Assembly (NCBI RefSeq): GCF_900091475.1
Contig: NZ_FMIB01000002.1
Coordinates: forward strand, 2,480,001-2,544,000
DNA from: Micromonospora chersina
Lineage (GTDB): Bacteria; Actinomycetota; Actinomycetes; Mycobacteriales; Micromonosporaceae
Length of the DNA stretch: 64,000 nucleotides
Direction: 5' to 3'
Positions 15,938 to 25,122 of this stretch are shown in pieces. How positions within the stretch are numbered: the first letter of the stretch is position 1; every line of letters starts with the position of its first letter. The notes beneath the pieces were generated by a model that was given only the letters and a program-made list of their open reading frames with translations, was not told the DNA's origin and did not search any database. The position numbers and the translations under genes are program-made.

Positions 15938-18198
15938 TCCTCCTCCTCCTGCGCCAGGTGCAGGCGGAGCACGGCGTCGAGGCCGTAGAGCGCGGCGAGC
16001 AGGTCGGGCACCTCGTCGGGGCGCAGCAGGCCGTCCGGGTGAGCCGCCAGGTGACCGCCGATCCGGTCCACCAGCCGGCTGATCTCCACGTGCGCCCGGC
16101 TCATCGTCGAGGTGGCCTCCTCGCTGCCGAGCGGGCCGGCCAGGGCCGGGTAGAGCTGCCGTTCCTCGGCCGCCTCGTGCGGCAGCACCTCGTCGACCAG
16201 CCGGCGGTGCACCTCCCGCAGCGCCGGCACGCACTCCGGGGCGGTCGGCCGGATCGCCACCAGGTCCGCGGTGTCGCGGAGCCGGGCCAGCACGTCGCGG
16301 ATGTCGCCGTGCTGGCCGGCGTACCGGTCGAGGAGTTCGCGGGTGTGCGGGGGCACCTCCCGGCGGCGCAGGCCGCCACCGAGGGCGCGCAGCGCGTTGA
16401 GGATCACCAGCACGTCGATGCCCTCCTGGAGGAACGCGCCGGCGACCGGGGGCAGCCCGCCGGCCGCGGCCACCACCATGGCCACCACGGCCAGCGCCAT
16501 CCCGACGGTGGCGCTCTGCACCGCGATGCGGCGGGCGTACCGGGCGATCTCGACGGCGTCGGCGAGCCGGTCCAGCCGGTCCACGGTGAGGACGGCGTCG
16601 GCCACGTCGGCGGACGCGGTCGCACCGGTGGCGCCCATGGCCACCCCGACGTGCGCCTCGGCCAGCGCCGGGGCGTCGTTCACCCCGTCGCCGACCATGA
16701 CGGTCACCGCCCGGCCCGACTCGGCCTTTACCCGGGCGACCTTCTCCCCCGGCGAGCACTGCGCGATCACGTCGTCCACGCCGACGGTCTGCGCGACCTG
16801 GTGGGCGGTGCGCGGCCGGTCGCCGGTCACCATGACGAGCCGGTCCAGCCCGGCCTCGCGCAACCGCCGGACGGTACGCCGCGCGTCCGGCCGCACCGGG
16901 TCCTCCAGCAGGATCGCGCCGAGCGGGCCGTGCTCGTCGCTGACCCAGACGGTGGAGCGCCCGGCCAGTTCGGCCCGCTCGCGGATCCGGTGCGCCCACT
17001 CGGGCGGCTCGCCGGCGAGCTGGCCGACCCGGACCAGCCGGCCGTCGACCCGGCCGGTCACCCCGCGGCCCGGCTCCTCGGTGACCTCGGCCGGCTCGGC
17101 CAGCGGCAGCCCCTGGTCGCGGGCCTGCCGGACCAGGGCGGCGGCCAGCACGTGCGGGGAGAGCTGCTCGACGGAGGCGGCCAGCCGCAGCAGCTCGTCC
17201 CGGTCGCCGCCGGGGGCGACCACCGTCTCGGCGGCGCGCGGGCGGCCCGCGGTGAGCGTGCCGGTCTTGTCCAGCAGCAGGGTACGCGCGCGGCCGAGCA
17301 GCTCCAGCGACCCGCCGTCGCGGACCAGCACGCCCCGGCGGGCCACCCGGGACAGCCCGGACACGATGGCGATCGGGGTGGCCAGCAGCAGCGGGCACGG
17401 GGTGGCCACCACCAGCACCGCCACGGCCCGCAGGAACTCGCCGGAGAGCAGCCAGGCCAACCCGGCCAGCACGAGGGTGAACGGCACGAACGCGGCGGCG
17501 TACCGGTCGGCGAGCCGGACCATCGGGGCCTTGCGCGCGGTGGCCTCCTCGGCCAGCCGGACGATCCCCGCGTACGTGCTCTCCGCCGCGCTCTTCCCGG
17601 CCCGCAGCCCGAAGCCGGCGCCGGCGTTGACCACGCCGCTGGCGACCTGCTCGCCGGCGGCGCGGGTGACGAGCTGCGACTCGCCGGTCACCACCGACTC
17701 GTCCAGCGTGGCGGGCTCCTCGACGGTCCCGTCCACGGGCACCACGTCGCCGGGGCCGACCACCAGCCGGTCGCCCACGGCGACCCGGTCCAGCGGCACC
17801 ACCTCGATCCGGCCGTCCGGGGTGCGCCGCCGGGCCTGCCGGGGCGCCCGTTCCAGCAGCGCCCGCAGGTCGCGGGTGGCCCGGCGCTGGGCGTACTCCT
17901 CCAGGGCCCGGCCGGTGGCGACCATCACGGCGATCACCGCGCCGGCCAGGTACTCGCCGACCAGCAGCGCGCCGGCCAGTGCGAGCACCGCGATGACGTC
18001 CACCCCGAACTGCCGCCGCCAGAGCTGCCGCAGCGTGGTCCAGACGGCCGGCGCCAGCGCCACGAGGGTCACCGCCGCCCAGACCAGGTCGGCCGCGCCG
18101 CGCCGCCCGGCGAACCACAGCCCGGCGCCGGCCAGCACGGCCAGGGTGAGCAGGATCAGCGGGCCCCATTCCCGCACGTCCACCCGGCGGCTTCGCAC
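15892..18198 (-). CDS. P1B-type metal-transporting ATPase fused to a C-terminal hemerythrin (HHE) domain
   Basis: The protein has 768 residues. Membrane helices come first, with no N-terminal CxxC metal-binding domain. Then follow TGES of the actuator domain, the TPC ion-path motif (VATPCPLLLATP), DKTGTLT with the phosphorylated Asp, MVTGDRPRTA and GDGVNDAP. After the last helices, about 160 C-terminal residues form an HHE domain with H and E residues in LPHEAAEERQLYP, SRAHVEISRLVD and RLHLAQEEEDYF. It should export a transition metal, with the di-iron domain possibly sensing oxygen or NO. The start GTG 18198 follows GGAG by 6 nt. It lies in the DevR-like block, as CtpF does in mycobacteria. 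Confidence 0.85.
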   Translation of the reverse strand: MRSRRVDVREWGPLILLTLAVLAGAGLWFAGRRGAADLVWAAVTLVALAPAVWTTLRQLWRRQFGVDVIAVLALAGALLVGEYLAGAVIAVMVATGRALEEYAQRRATRDLRALLERAPRQARRRTPDGRIEVVPLDRVAVGDRLVVGPGDVVPVDGTVEEPATLDESVVTGESQLVTRAAGEQVASGVVNAGAGFGLRAGKSAAESTYAGIVRLAEEATARKAPMVRLADRYAAAFVPFTLVLAGLAWLLSGEFLRAVAVLVVATPCPLLLATPIAIVSGLSRVARRGVLVRDGGSLELLGRARTLLLDKTGTLTAGRPRAAETVVAPGGDRDELLRLAASVEQLSPHVLAAALVRQARDQGLPLAEPAEVTEEPGRGVTGRVDGRLVRVGQLAGEPPEWAHRIRERAELAGRSTVWVSDEHGPLGAILLEDPVRPDARRTVRRLREAGLDRLVMVTGDRPRTAHQVAQTVGVDDVIAQCSPGEKVARVKAESGRAVTVMVGDGVNDAPALAEAHVGVAMGATGATASADVADAVLTVDRLDRLADAVEIARYARRIAVQSATVGMALAVVAMVVAAAGGLPPVAGAFLQEGIDVLVILNALRALGGGLRRREVPPHTRELLDRYAGQHGDIRDVLARLRDTADLVAIRPTAPECVPALREVHRRLVDEVLPHEAAEERQLYPALAGPLGSEEATSTMSRAHVEISRLVDRIGGHLAAHPDGLLRPDEVPDLLAALYGLDAVLRLHLAQEEEDYFSLSPAEDRPDTR

Positions 18199-18420
18199 CG
18201 GCTGCTCCGGTACGCACTCGCGCGGTTCGGCCCCCACGTGTGGATCGTCCCAGCGGCGGTGTGGCCGGGGTAGGGCAAACCTGGGTAATGCGACGGGTCG
18301 GAGGGCCCGGACGGGCGGCGCGTGCGGTCGGCCCGGACATGACCGAGGATGGAGCGGCATCCCCACCCGGGCGACCCGGGGCGTGGGGCACGATGGGGAG
18401 AAACAGGAAAGGTCGTGACG

Positions 18421-19428
18421 ATGAGCCACGAGACGCCGGCTACCGATCGCCCGCTGACCACCGCACTCGCGGAGGCCGCCGGAATGGCCGGCCACGCCCC
18501 TTCGGTGCACAACACCCAGCCGTGGCACTGGACCGTCCTCCCCGACTCGCTGGAGTTGCGGGTGGTCCGGGAGCGGCACCTCAGCGCCCTGGACCCGGAG
18601 GGCCGGCTGCTGGTGGTGAGCTGCGGCGCCGCGCTGCACCACGCCCGGATGGCGCTGGCAGCCGAGGGCTGGACGCCGGTGGTGGAGCGCGTGCCCGACC
18701 CCGGCCAGCCCGATCTCCTCGCCCGGCTGACCGGATTCAAGCCCACCGGCGCCGACCCGGACGCCATGCGCACGGTCCAGTGCATGCAGGTCCGCCACAC
18801 CGACCGCCGGCCGGTCAGCGACGAGCCGATCCCGACCGCCGTGCTGGGCGAGATCGACCGGGCGGCCACCCGGGAGGGCGTCAACCTGCAGGTGCTCGAC
18901 GACGACCAGAAGATCGAGCTGGCCGCCGCCGCCCAGCAGGCCGCCGCGGTCGAGAAGGGCAGCCCGGAACTGCAGGAGGAGCTGGCGTACTGGACCAGCC
19001 GGGCCGCCGCCGGCACCGGGCTCCCGCCGGAGGTGCTGCCGGAGCAGGCCCCCCAGACCACCGTTCCGGCCCGCGACTTCGGCACGGGCACCCTGCCCGT
19101 CGGTGAGGGGCACGACCGGGCCGCCGTCTACGGGATCCTCTGGGGCACCGAGGACGAGCCGGACAGCTGGCTGCGCGCCGGGGAGGCGCTGTCCGCCGCC
19201 TGGCTCACCGCCACCCGGCACGGCGTGTCGCTGGTCCCGCTGTCCGGCGTGGTGGAGGTCGAGAGCACCCGCCAGACGCTCCGGCAGATGCTCTCCGGCC
19301 TGGGCTTCCCGTACATCTCGATGCGCCTCGGCCTGGCCGACCCGACGCATGCCGGCCCCCCGCACACCCCGCGCCTGGAGACCGCGCAGACCGTCGACAC
19401 CTCGGCGGTACGCGGCCAGCTCCCCTGA
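18421..19428 (+). CDS. Acg-like nitroreductase-fold protein
   Basis: The 335-residue protein belongs to the Acg/Rv2032-type subfamily of the nitroreductase fold: HAPSVHNTQPWHWTV near residue 25, GRLLVVSCGAALHHARMAL, and MQVRHTDRRPVSDEPI. The C-terminal half carries RAGEALSAAWLTATRHGVSLVPLSG. Acg relatives bind FMN but lack the lid needed for reductase activity and may store flavin; they are classic DevR targets. AGGAAAGG precedes ATG 18421. The gene is divergent from the metal ATPase. A degenerate box (18295-18308) is the only regulatory candidate between them. A paralogue lies at 22043. Confidence 0.83.
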   Translation: MSHETPATDRPLTTALAEAAGMAGHAPSVHNTQPWHWTVLPDSLELRVVRERHLSALDPEGRLLVVSCGAALHHARMALAAEGWTPVVERVPDPGQPDLLARLTGFKPTGADPDAMRTVQCMQVRHTDRRPVSDEPIPTAVLGEIDRAATREGVNLQVLDDDQKIELAAAAQQAAAVEKGSPELQEELAYWTSRAAAGTGLPPEVLPEQAPQTTVPARDFGTGTLPVGEGHDRAAVYGILWGTEDEPDSWLRAGEALSAAWLTATRHGVSLVPLSGVVEVESTRQTLRQMLSGLGFPYISMRLGLADPTHAGPPHTPRLETAQTVDTSAVRGQLP

Positions 19429-19460
19429 GGGATCTCGTTCGGCCGGCCACCGGGCGATAG

Positions 19461-21191
<1,731 letters not shown>

Positions 21192-21215
21192 CCGGGCGGG
21201 GGCGCGCCCCACGCC

Positions 21216-21854
21216 TCAGTTCGTCTTGCCGAGCAGCCGGGTGGCCAGCACCGCCGCCTGCGTACGCCGCTCCAGGCCGAGCTTGGCCAGCACGCTGGAG
21301 ACGTAGTTCTTCACGGTCTTCTCGGCGAGGAACATCTTGCCGGCGATCTCCCGGTTGGTGAGCCCCTCGGCCACGTACTCCAGGATCCGCCGCTCCTGCT
21401 CGGTGAGGGACTTCAGCTCCCGTGGCTGCTCGACGCCGCTGCGGATGCGCTCCAGCACCCGGGTGGTGATCGCCGGGTCGAGCAGCGACTGGCCGGCCGC
21501 CACCCGCCGGACCGCGTCCACCAGGTCGGTGCCGCGGATCTGCTTGAGCACGTAGCCGGCGGCGCCGGCCATGATCGCCGCGAAGAGCGCCTCGTCGTCC
21601 TCGTACGAGGTCAGGATCAGCCCCTTGATCGACGAGTCGACGGCGCGGATGTCCCGGCAGACGTCGATGCCGTTGCCGTCGGGCAGCCGGGCGTCGAGGA
21701 TCGCCACGTCGGGGCGCAGCGCCGGGATGCGGCGGGCCGCCTCCTGGGCGGAGCCGGACTCGCCGACCACCTCGATGTCGCCGCTGCTCTGCAGCAGGTC
21801 GGCAAGGCCACGACGGACGACCTCGTGGTCGTCGAGCAGGAACACCCGGATCAT
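21216..21854 (-). CDS. devR: DevR/DosR-type NarL-family response regulator
   Basis: The 212-residue regulator has a receiver domain with the acidic pocket DD at 8-9, the phospho-Asp at 54 (AILDARLPDG), a Thr in LILTSYEDD and Lys in GYVLKQIRG. A LuxR-type HTH follows: LTEQERRILEYVAEGLTNREIA with KTVKNYVSSVLAKLGLERRTQ. The Lys-Asn of the recognition helix and overall sequence match DevR. It converges with devS. Upstream, box 21890-21904 lies 36 bp before its ATG, which suggests autoregulation as well as control of the divergent Acg-like gene. Confidence 0.88.
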   Translation of the reverse strand: MIRVFLLDDHEVVRRGLADLLQSSGDIEVVGESGSAQEAARRIPALRPDVAILDARLPDGNGIDVCRDIRAVDSSIKGLILTSYEDDEALFAAIMAGAAGYVLKQIRGTDLVDAVRRVAAGQSLLDPAITTRVLERIRSGVEQPRELKSLTEQERRILEYVAEGLTNREIAGKMFLAEKTVKNYVSSVLAKLGLERRTQAAVLATRLLGKTN

Positions 21855-21889
21855 CCGTCCTTTCTACCCGCCGCCCCGGCGATGCGCAC

Positions 21890-21904
21890 GGGCCGAAGGT
21901 CCCT
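21890..21904. promoter_or_regulatory. DevR/DosR-type box between devR and the Acg-like gene
   Basis: GGGCCGAAGGTCCCT, reverse complement AGGGACCTTCGGCCC, shares GGGACCTnCGGCCC with the xfp box. It is close enough to serve both divergent genes. Confidence 0.6.
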
Positions 21905-21946
21905 ACCGTGGCGCGCCGCGGCCGGGCAGACGGACCCGCCGAGGTG

Positions 21947-21961
21947 GGGACCTCCGGCCCT
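21947..21961. promoter_or_regulatory. Second DevR/DosR-type box upstream of the Acg-like gene
   Basis: GGGACCTCCGGCCCT is centred 57 bp from the preceding box and lies 82 bp upstream of ATG 22043. Paired boxes are common at strongly DevR-induced genes. Confidence 0.6.
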
Positions 21962-22042
21962 GCTCACGCACCCGCCCGGTGACGCACCGTGGGGATGGAC
22001 CGACCGGCAGGGCGACACCGCCCGCACGGAGGGAGCAACACC

Positions 22043-23017
22043 ATGACCACGGGCTACACCGTCGAACAGCTGCGGGCCGCGGCCGCGGACGCGGTGCGCG
22101 CGCCGTCGCTGCACAACACCCAGCCCTGGCGGTTCCGGCTGCGGGACGGCGGGATCGAACTCGCCGTCGACCCGCTGCGCCGGCTGCCCGCCACCGACCC
22201 GAGCGGCTGGGGCGCGCGGATCGCCTGCGGCGCCGCCCTGTTCAACCTGCGGCTGTCGCTCGCCGTGGCGGGCACGCCGGCCACGGTCCGGCTCCGCCCG
22301 TACCCCGGCGACCCGGACGTGGTGGCCCGGCTCGTCCCGGACGTGCCGCGCCGCCCGAGCCCCGCCGAGCAGAGCCTGCACGGGGCGATCGCCCGCCGGT
22401 TCAGCAACCGGGCGCCGTTCTGGCCCGACCCGGTCCCCGCCGACGCGCGCTGGCGCCTCGGCGAGGCCGCCCGCGCCGAGCAGTGCTGGCTGGAACTGGT
22501 CATCGGCACCAGCGCCGTCAACGCCTTCGCCGAGATCGCCCGCAGCGCGCACCGGGTGCTGGAGCGCGACCCCGCGTACGTCACCGAGCGCACCGAGTGG
22601 ATCCGCTCGGAGCCGTCCCCCGACGGGGTGCCGACCGCCGCGGGCGGGCCGCAGAGCGAACCCCAGGACCTGCTGCCGCAGCGCGGCTTCGGCGGCCGCA
22701 ACCGGGCGCCGGGCCGGGACTTCGAACCGGAGCCGCTGGTCGCCGTGCTCGGCTCGCCCGGGAACACCGCCACCGACCAGATCGTCGCCGGGCAGGCCCT
22801 GCAACGCGTGCTGCTCACCGCCACCGACGCCGGGCTGGGCGTGTCGATGCTCTCCCAGCCCATCGAGGTGCCCGGGGCGCGGGAGGCGCTGCGGTTGTCC
22901 CTCGGCCGGTTCGGCACCCCGCAGATGGTGATGCGGATCGGGTTCGGCCAGCCCGGCCGCGCCACCCCGCGCCGCCCGGTCGACGAGGTGCTCGACCTGC
23001 CGGTGGTGCAGGCCTGA
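22043..23017 (+). CDS. Acg-like nitroreductase-fold protein, second copy
   Basis: The 324-residue protein has the same hallmarks as the protein at 18421: VRAPSLHNTQPWRFRLRDGG, WGARIACGAALFNLRLSLAV and IARRFSNRAPFWPDPV. Near the C-terminus it has GQALQRVLLTATDAGLGVSMLSQPIE and FGTPQMVMRIGFGQ. An FMN-binding role is likely; enzymatic activity is doubtful by analogy with Acg. GGAGGGAGC lies 9 nt before ATG 22043. Two DevR-type boxes upstream make it the best candidate in the window for direct DevR activation. Confidence 0.84.
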   Translation: MTTGYTVEQLRAAAADAVRAPSLHNTQPWRFRLRDGGIELAVDPLRRLPATDPSGWGARIACGAALFNLRLSLAVAGTPATVRLRPYPGDPDVVARLVPDVPRRPSPAEQSLHGAIARRFSNRAPFWPDPVPADARWRLGEAARAEQCWLELVIGTSAVNAFAEIARSAHRVLERDPAYVTERTEWIRSEPSPDGVPTAAGGPQSEPQDLLPQRGFGGRNRAPGRDFEPEPLVAVLGSPGNTATDQIVAGQALQRVLLTATDAGLGVSMLSQPIEVPGAREALRLSLGRFGTPQMVMRIGFGQPGRATPRRPVDEVLDLPVVQA

Positions 23018-23056
23018 CCCTCGCAGCGAGCGTCCCCGCGGGTGGCGGGCCGGGGG

Positions 23057-24058
23057 TCAGGCTGGTAGGGCGGCCAGGAGGGCGGCCTCGCGGTCCGGGG
23101 CCAGGCCGACCGGCGCCCGCGCCGGGCGTCCCGCCCGGGCCGGCACCCGCCCGACCTCGCGCAGCCAGCGCCAGGTGTCCGCGACCGTCTCGGCCACCGG
23201 CCGGCAGGTGAGGCCCGCCGCGTGGGCGCGCTCGACGTCCCGCTCCTGCAACCAGCGGTACTCGTGCCCGCGCGGGATCCAGATCGGCAGGTCGTTCCAC
23301 GGCTCGACGCCGGCCGCCAGGAGCGCGTCCGGGTCCGTCCACCTCAGCGTGGCCGTCGCGCCGGTCGCCGCCACGGCCGCGTCGAGCAGCTCACCCATCG
23401 TCGTGTGCCCGGTCCGGCTGACCACGTTGTACGCCCCGCCGACGCCCTCGATCCCCCGGTCGAGCAGCCAGATCGCCAGGTCCCGCGCGTCGACGTACTG
23501 CACCGGCAGGTCGCGCGGGCCGGGGGCCAGGGCCTCCCCGCCCCGGGCGATCCGGTGCAGCCACCAGGGCAGCCGCCCGATGTCCTCGCCCGGCCCGAGG
23601 ATCAGCCCGGCCCGCACCAGCAGCGCCCGGTCGCCGAACACCTCCACGGCGGCCCGCTCCCCGCCCGCCTTGTTGTGCGGGTAGTCCCCGTCGCCCGCGT
23701 CCGCCCCGGCCGCGAAGACCGGCGCGTCCTCGTCGGTGCCCAGGCCGACCGGGGGCGCGTAGACCGAGCCGCTGGACACGTAGACGTAGTGCGGCACCGC
23801 CCCGGTCAGGGCACGCGCCGCGTCCCGGACCGCCCGGGGCGCGCCGTCCCAGGTGTCGACGACGAGGTCCCACTCGCCGCCCGCGAGGGCCGCCAACCCG
23901 TCCGGCGCGGTCCGGTCACCCCGCAACCGGTGTACGCCCTCCGGTGCCGTGCCGTGCAGCCCCCGGTTGAACACCGTCACGGACCAGCCCCGCCGTACCG
24001 CCTCGTTCACGACGGCCCCGCCGACGAACCCCGTACCACCCAGCATCAGCAATCTCAT
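23057..24058 (-). CDS. NAD-dependent epimerase/dehydratase (extended SDR)
   Basis: The 333-residue protein starts with MRLLMLGGTGFVGGAVVNEA, a GGTGFVG Rossmann motif. It has YVYVSSGSVYAPP with the catalytic Ser and DYPHNKAGGE giving the Y-x3-K pair. Later blocks QYVDARDLAIWLLD and GAYNVVSRTGHTTMG are typical of extended SDRs that act on nucleotide sugars or related substrates. The substrate is not evident. ATG 24058 is chosen because the Rossmann strand begins right there. No operon partner is visible. Confidence 0.82.
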   Translation of the reverse strand: MRLLMLGGTGFVGGAVVNEAVRRGWSVTVFNRGLHGTAPEGVHRLRGDRTAPDGLAALAGGEWDLVVDTWDGAPRAVRDAARALTGAVPHYVYVSSGSVYAPPVGLGTDEDAPVFAAGADAGDGDYPHNKAGGERAAVEVFGDRALLVRAGLILGPGEDIGRLPWWLHRIARGGEALAPGPRDLPVQYVDARDLAIWLLDRGIEGVGGAYNVVSRTGHTTMGELLDAAVAATGATATLRWTDPDALLAAGVEPWNDLPIWIPRGHEYRWLQERDVERAHAAGLTCRPVAETVADTWRWLREVGRVPARAGRPARAPVGLAPDREAALLAALPA

Positions 24059-24167
24059 ACGTCCCACCCTGCCGCCCCGCACCCGCCTCCATGAGTGATG
24101 TTCACGGTGAGCGGATCTGCCCAGGGCAGAACGAATGTCCGGTTCCCGCAAGTGGGCCGCCGGCTGA

Positions 24168-24218
24168 GTGGAACGCCATGCGTGTCTCCGGGGCCGGGAC
24201 ACCTACATGGCGTTCCAC
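24168..24218. repeat. Dispersed palindromic repeat, copy 2
   Basis: GTGGAACGCCATG (24168-24180) pairs perfectly with CATGGCGTTCCAC (24206-24218); an inner stem GTGTC/GACAC (24182-24186, 24198-24202) extends it. The loop has TCTCCGG as in copy 1 at 15200-15250, and flanking GAGTGG and CACCGAC are shared too. Confidence 0.65.
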
Positions 24219-24276
24219 CGACCGCGTCGGCTGCGCCGGATGTCCGTTTCCGGGGTGGTCGGCGGCACTCCGGCGG

Positions 24277-24386
24277 CGGAATGGTCGGCGGGTGGGCGTC
24301 GTTGTATCCCCGTGAACGACCGAGGAAGGCGCCCCGCCAGGCGGGGTGGTCGGGCCCGGAATGATGGTGGGCCGCCGGTCGTTGTA
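24277..24386. repeat. Imperfect 80-bp tandem duplication
   Basis: The 30-mers at 24277-24306 and 24357-24386 both begin CGGAATG and end GTCGTTGTA. They are followed by similar GACGA...GAGGC.CCCCGCC stretches, so a unit of about 80 bp occurs twice in the leader region of the secreted lysozyme-like gene. Confidence 0.45.
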
Positions 24387-24523
24387 CATGGTCCCGGCGC
24401 GACGAAGAGGCCCCGCCCCGCACGCCGGATCCCCCAGAACTTTCTTTGAGCGCCTGACGGTGCTTGCGCACACGCTGACCTCCCCCGTCGGCGTGGTGCG
24501 CCAACCCCCAAAGGAGCTTTCCC

Positions 24524-25069
24524 ATGAACACGATGCTGCGGAAGAGCGTTCTCGGTATTGCTGGTCTGGCCTTCACCGGTGGTGTGTTCGCCGGTCCGAT
24601 CGCCGCCCACGCCGCCGAGCCGGTGCAGGGCAGCAAGCCGGTCGCCGTGTCGGTGCAGGGTGCGCAGTCGCACATCGACCTGAACGATGAGCAGACCGCC
24701 AACGCCAAGGCGATCATCGCCGCGACGAAGAAGGCCGGTCTGCCGGAGCGGGCGGCGGTCATCTCGATCGCCACGAGCCTGCAGGAGTCGAAGCTGGAGA
24801 ACCTGGGTCACCTCGGCGACCGCAACGACCATGACTCGCTGGGCCTGTTCCAGCAGCGCCCGTCCAGTGGTTGGGGCACGCCGGAGCAGATCACCGACCC
24901 GGAGTACTCGACGCTGGCCTTCCTGAAGGGTCTGAAGCAGGTTGACGGGTGGCAGGACATGCCGCTGACCGAGGCCGCCCAGACCGTGCAGGTCTCGGCC
25001 TACCCGGATGCGTACGCGCAGTGGGAGCAGCAGGCCGCCGACATCGTCGCCCACAACTGGAACAGCTGA
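24524..25069 (+). CDS. Secreted lysozyme-like (transglycosylase-fold) protein
   Basis: The 181-residue protein has a signal peptide (MNTMLRKSVLGIAGLAF to AAHA-AEP). The mature domain has AAVISIATSLQESKLENLGH, with a candidate catalytic Glu in LQES, and SLGLFQQRPSSGWGTPEQI, LAFLKGLKQVDGWQDMPL and QVSAYPDAYAQWEQQA. That pattern is widespread in actinobacteria as a lysozyme-like fold related to peptidoglycan lytic enzymes. Codon use includes more GGT and CTG than its neighbours, as in highly expressed genes. It ends in a strong terminator. A role in cell-wall turnover is inferred. Confidence 0.78.
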   Translation: MNTMLRKSVLGIAGLAFTGGVFAGPIAAHAAEPVQGSKPVAVSVQGAQSHIDLNDEQTANAKAIIAATKKAGLPERAAVISIATSLQESKLENLGHLGDRNDHDSLGLFQQRPSSGWGTPEQITDPEYSTLAFLKGLKQVDGWQDMPLTEAAQTVQVSAYPDAYAQWEQQAADIVAHNWNS

Positions 25070-25078
25070 CACACGCAC

Positions 25079-25110
25079 GAAGGCCGGCACCCGAGCGGGT
25101 GCCGGCCTTC
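25079..25110. terminator. Intrinsic terminator hairpin after the lysozyme-like gene
   Basis: A perfect 14-bp stem, GAAGGCCGGCACCC (25079-25092) with GGGTGCCGGCCTTC (25097-25110), has loop GAGC. It lies between convergent genes and can serve both. Confidence 0.8.
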
Positions 25111-25122
25111 GGCGTATCCGGG

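Larger units (their letters stand above)
24059..24523. other. 465-bp intergenic region rich in repeats
   Basis: No convincing coding sequence. The region contains palindromic repeat copy 2 (24168-24218), an imperfect 80-bp tandem duplication (24277-24386) and a GC hairpin, CCCCGCC with GGCGGGG, at 24332-24346. A GGAG ribosome site near 24513 serves the secreted protein at 24524. I looked for a c-di-AMP (ydaO) riboswitch core and did not find one. Confidence 0.55.

Noticed and set aside
18295..18308. Fourth DevR-type box (GGGTCGGAGGGCCC) between the ATPase and the Acg-like gene
   Set aside because: Only about 10 of 14 positions agree and the invariant ACC and CGG are disturbed; in GC-rich DNA this can be chance.
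14210..18391. Very long minus-strand open frame (about 1390 codons) across xfp, USP and the ATPase
   Set aside because: It is a GC-rich shadow: the composition is almost entirely Arg/Gly/Pro/Ala with no domain, while the opposite or other frames encode recognisable proteins with motifs and good starts.
24059..24523. c-di-AMP (ydaO) riboswitch before the lysozyme-like gene
   Set aside because: I looked for the conserved core of this riboswitch class and found no match; only repeats and hairpins are visible.
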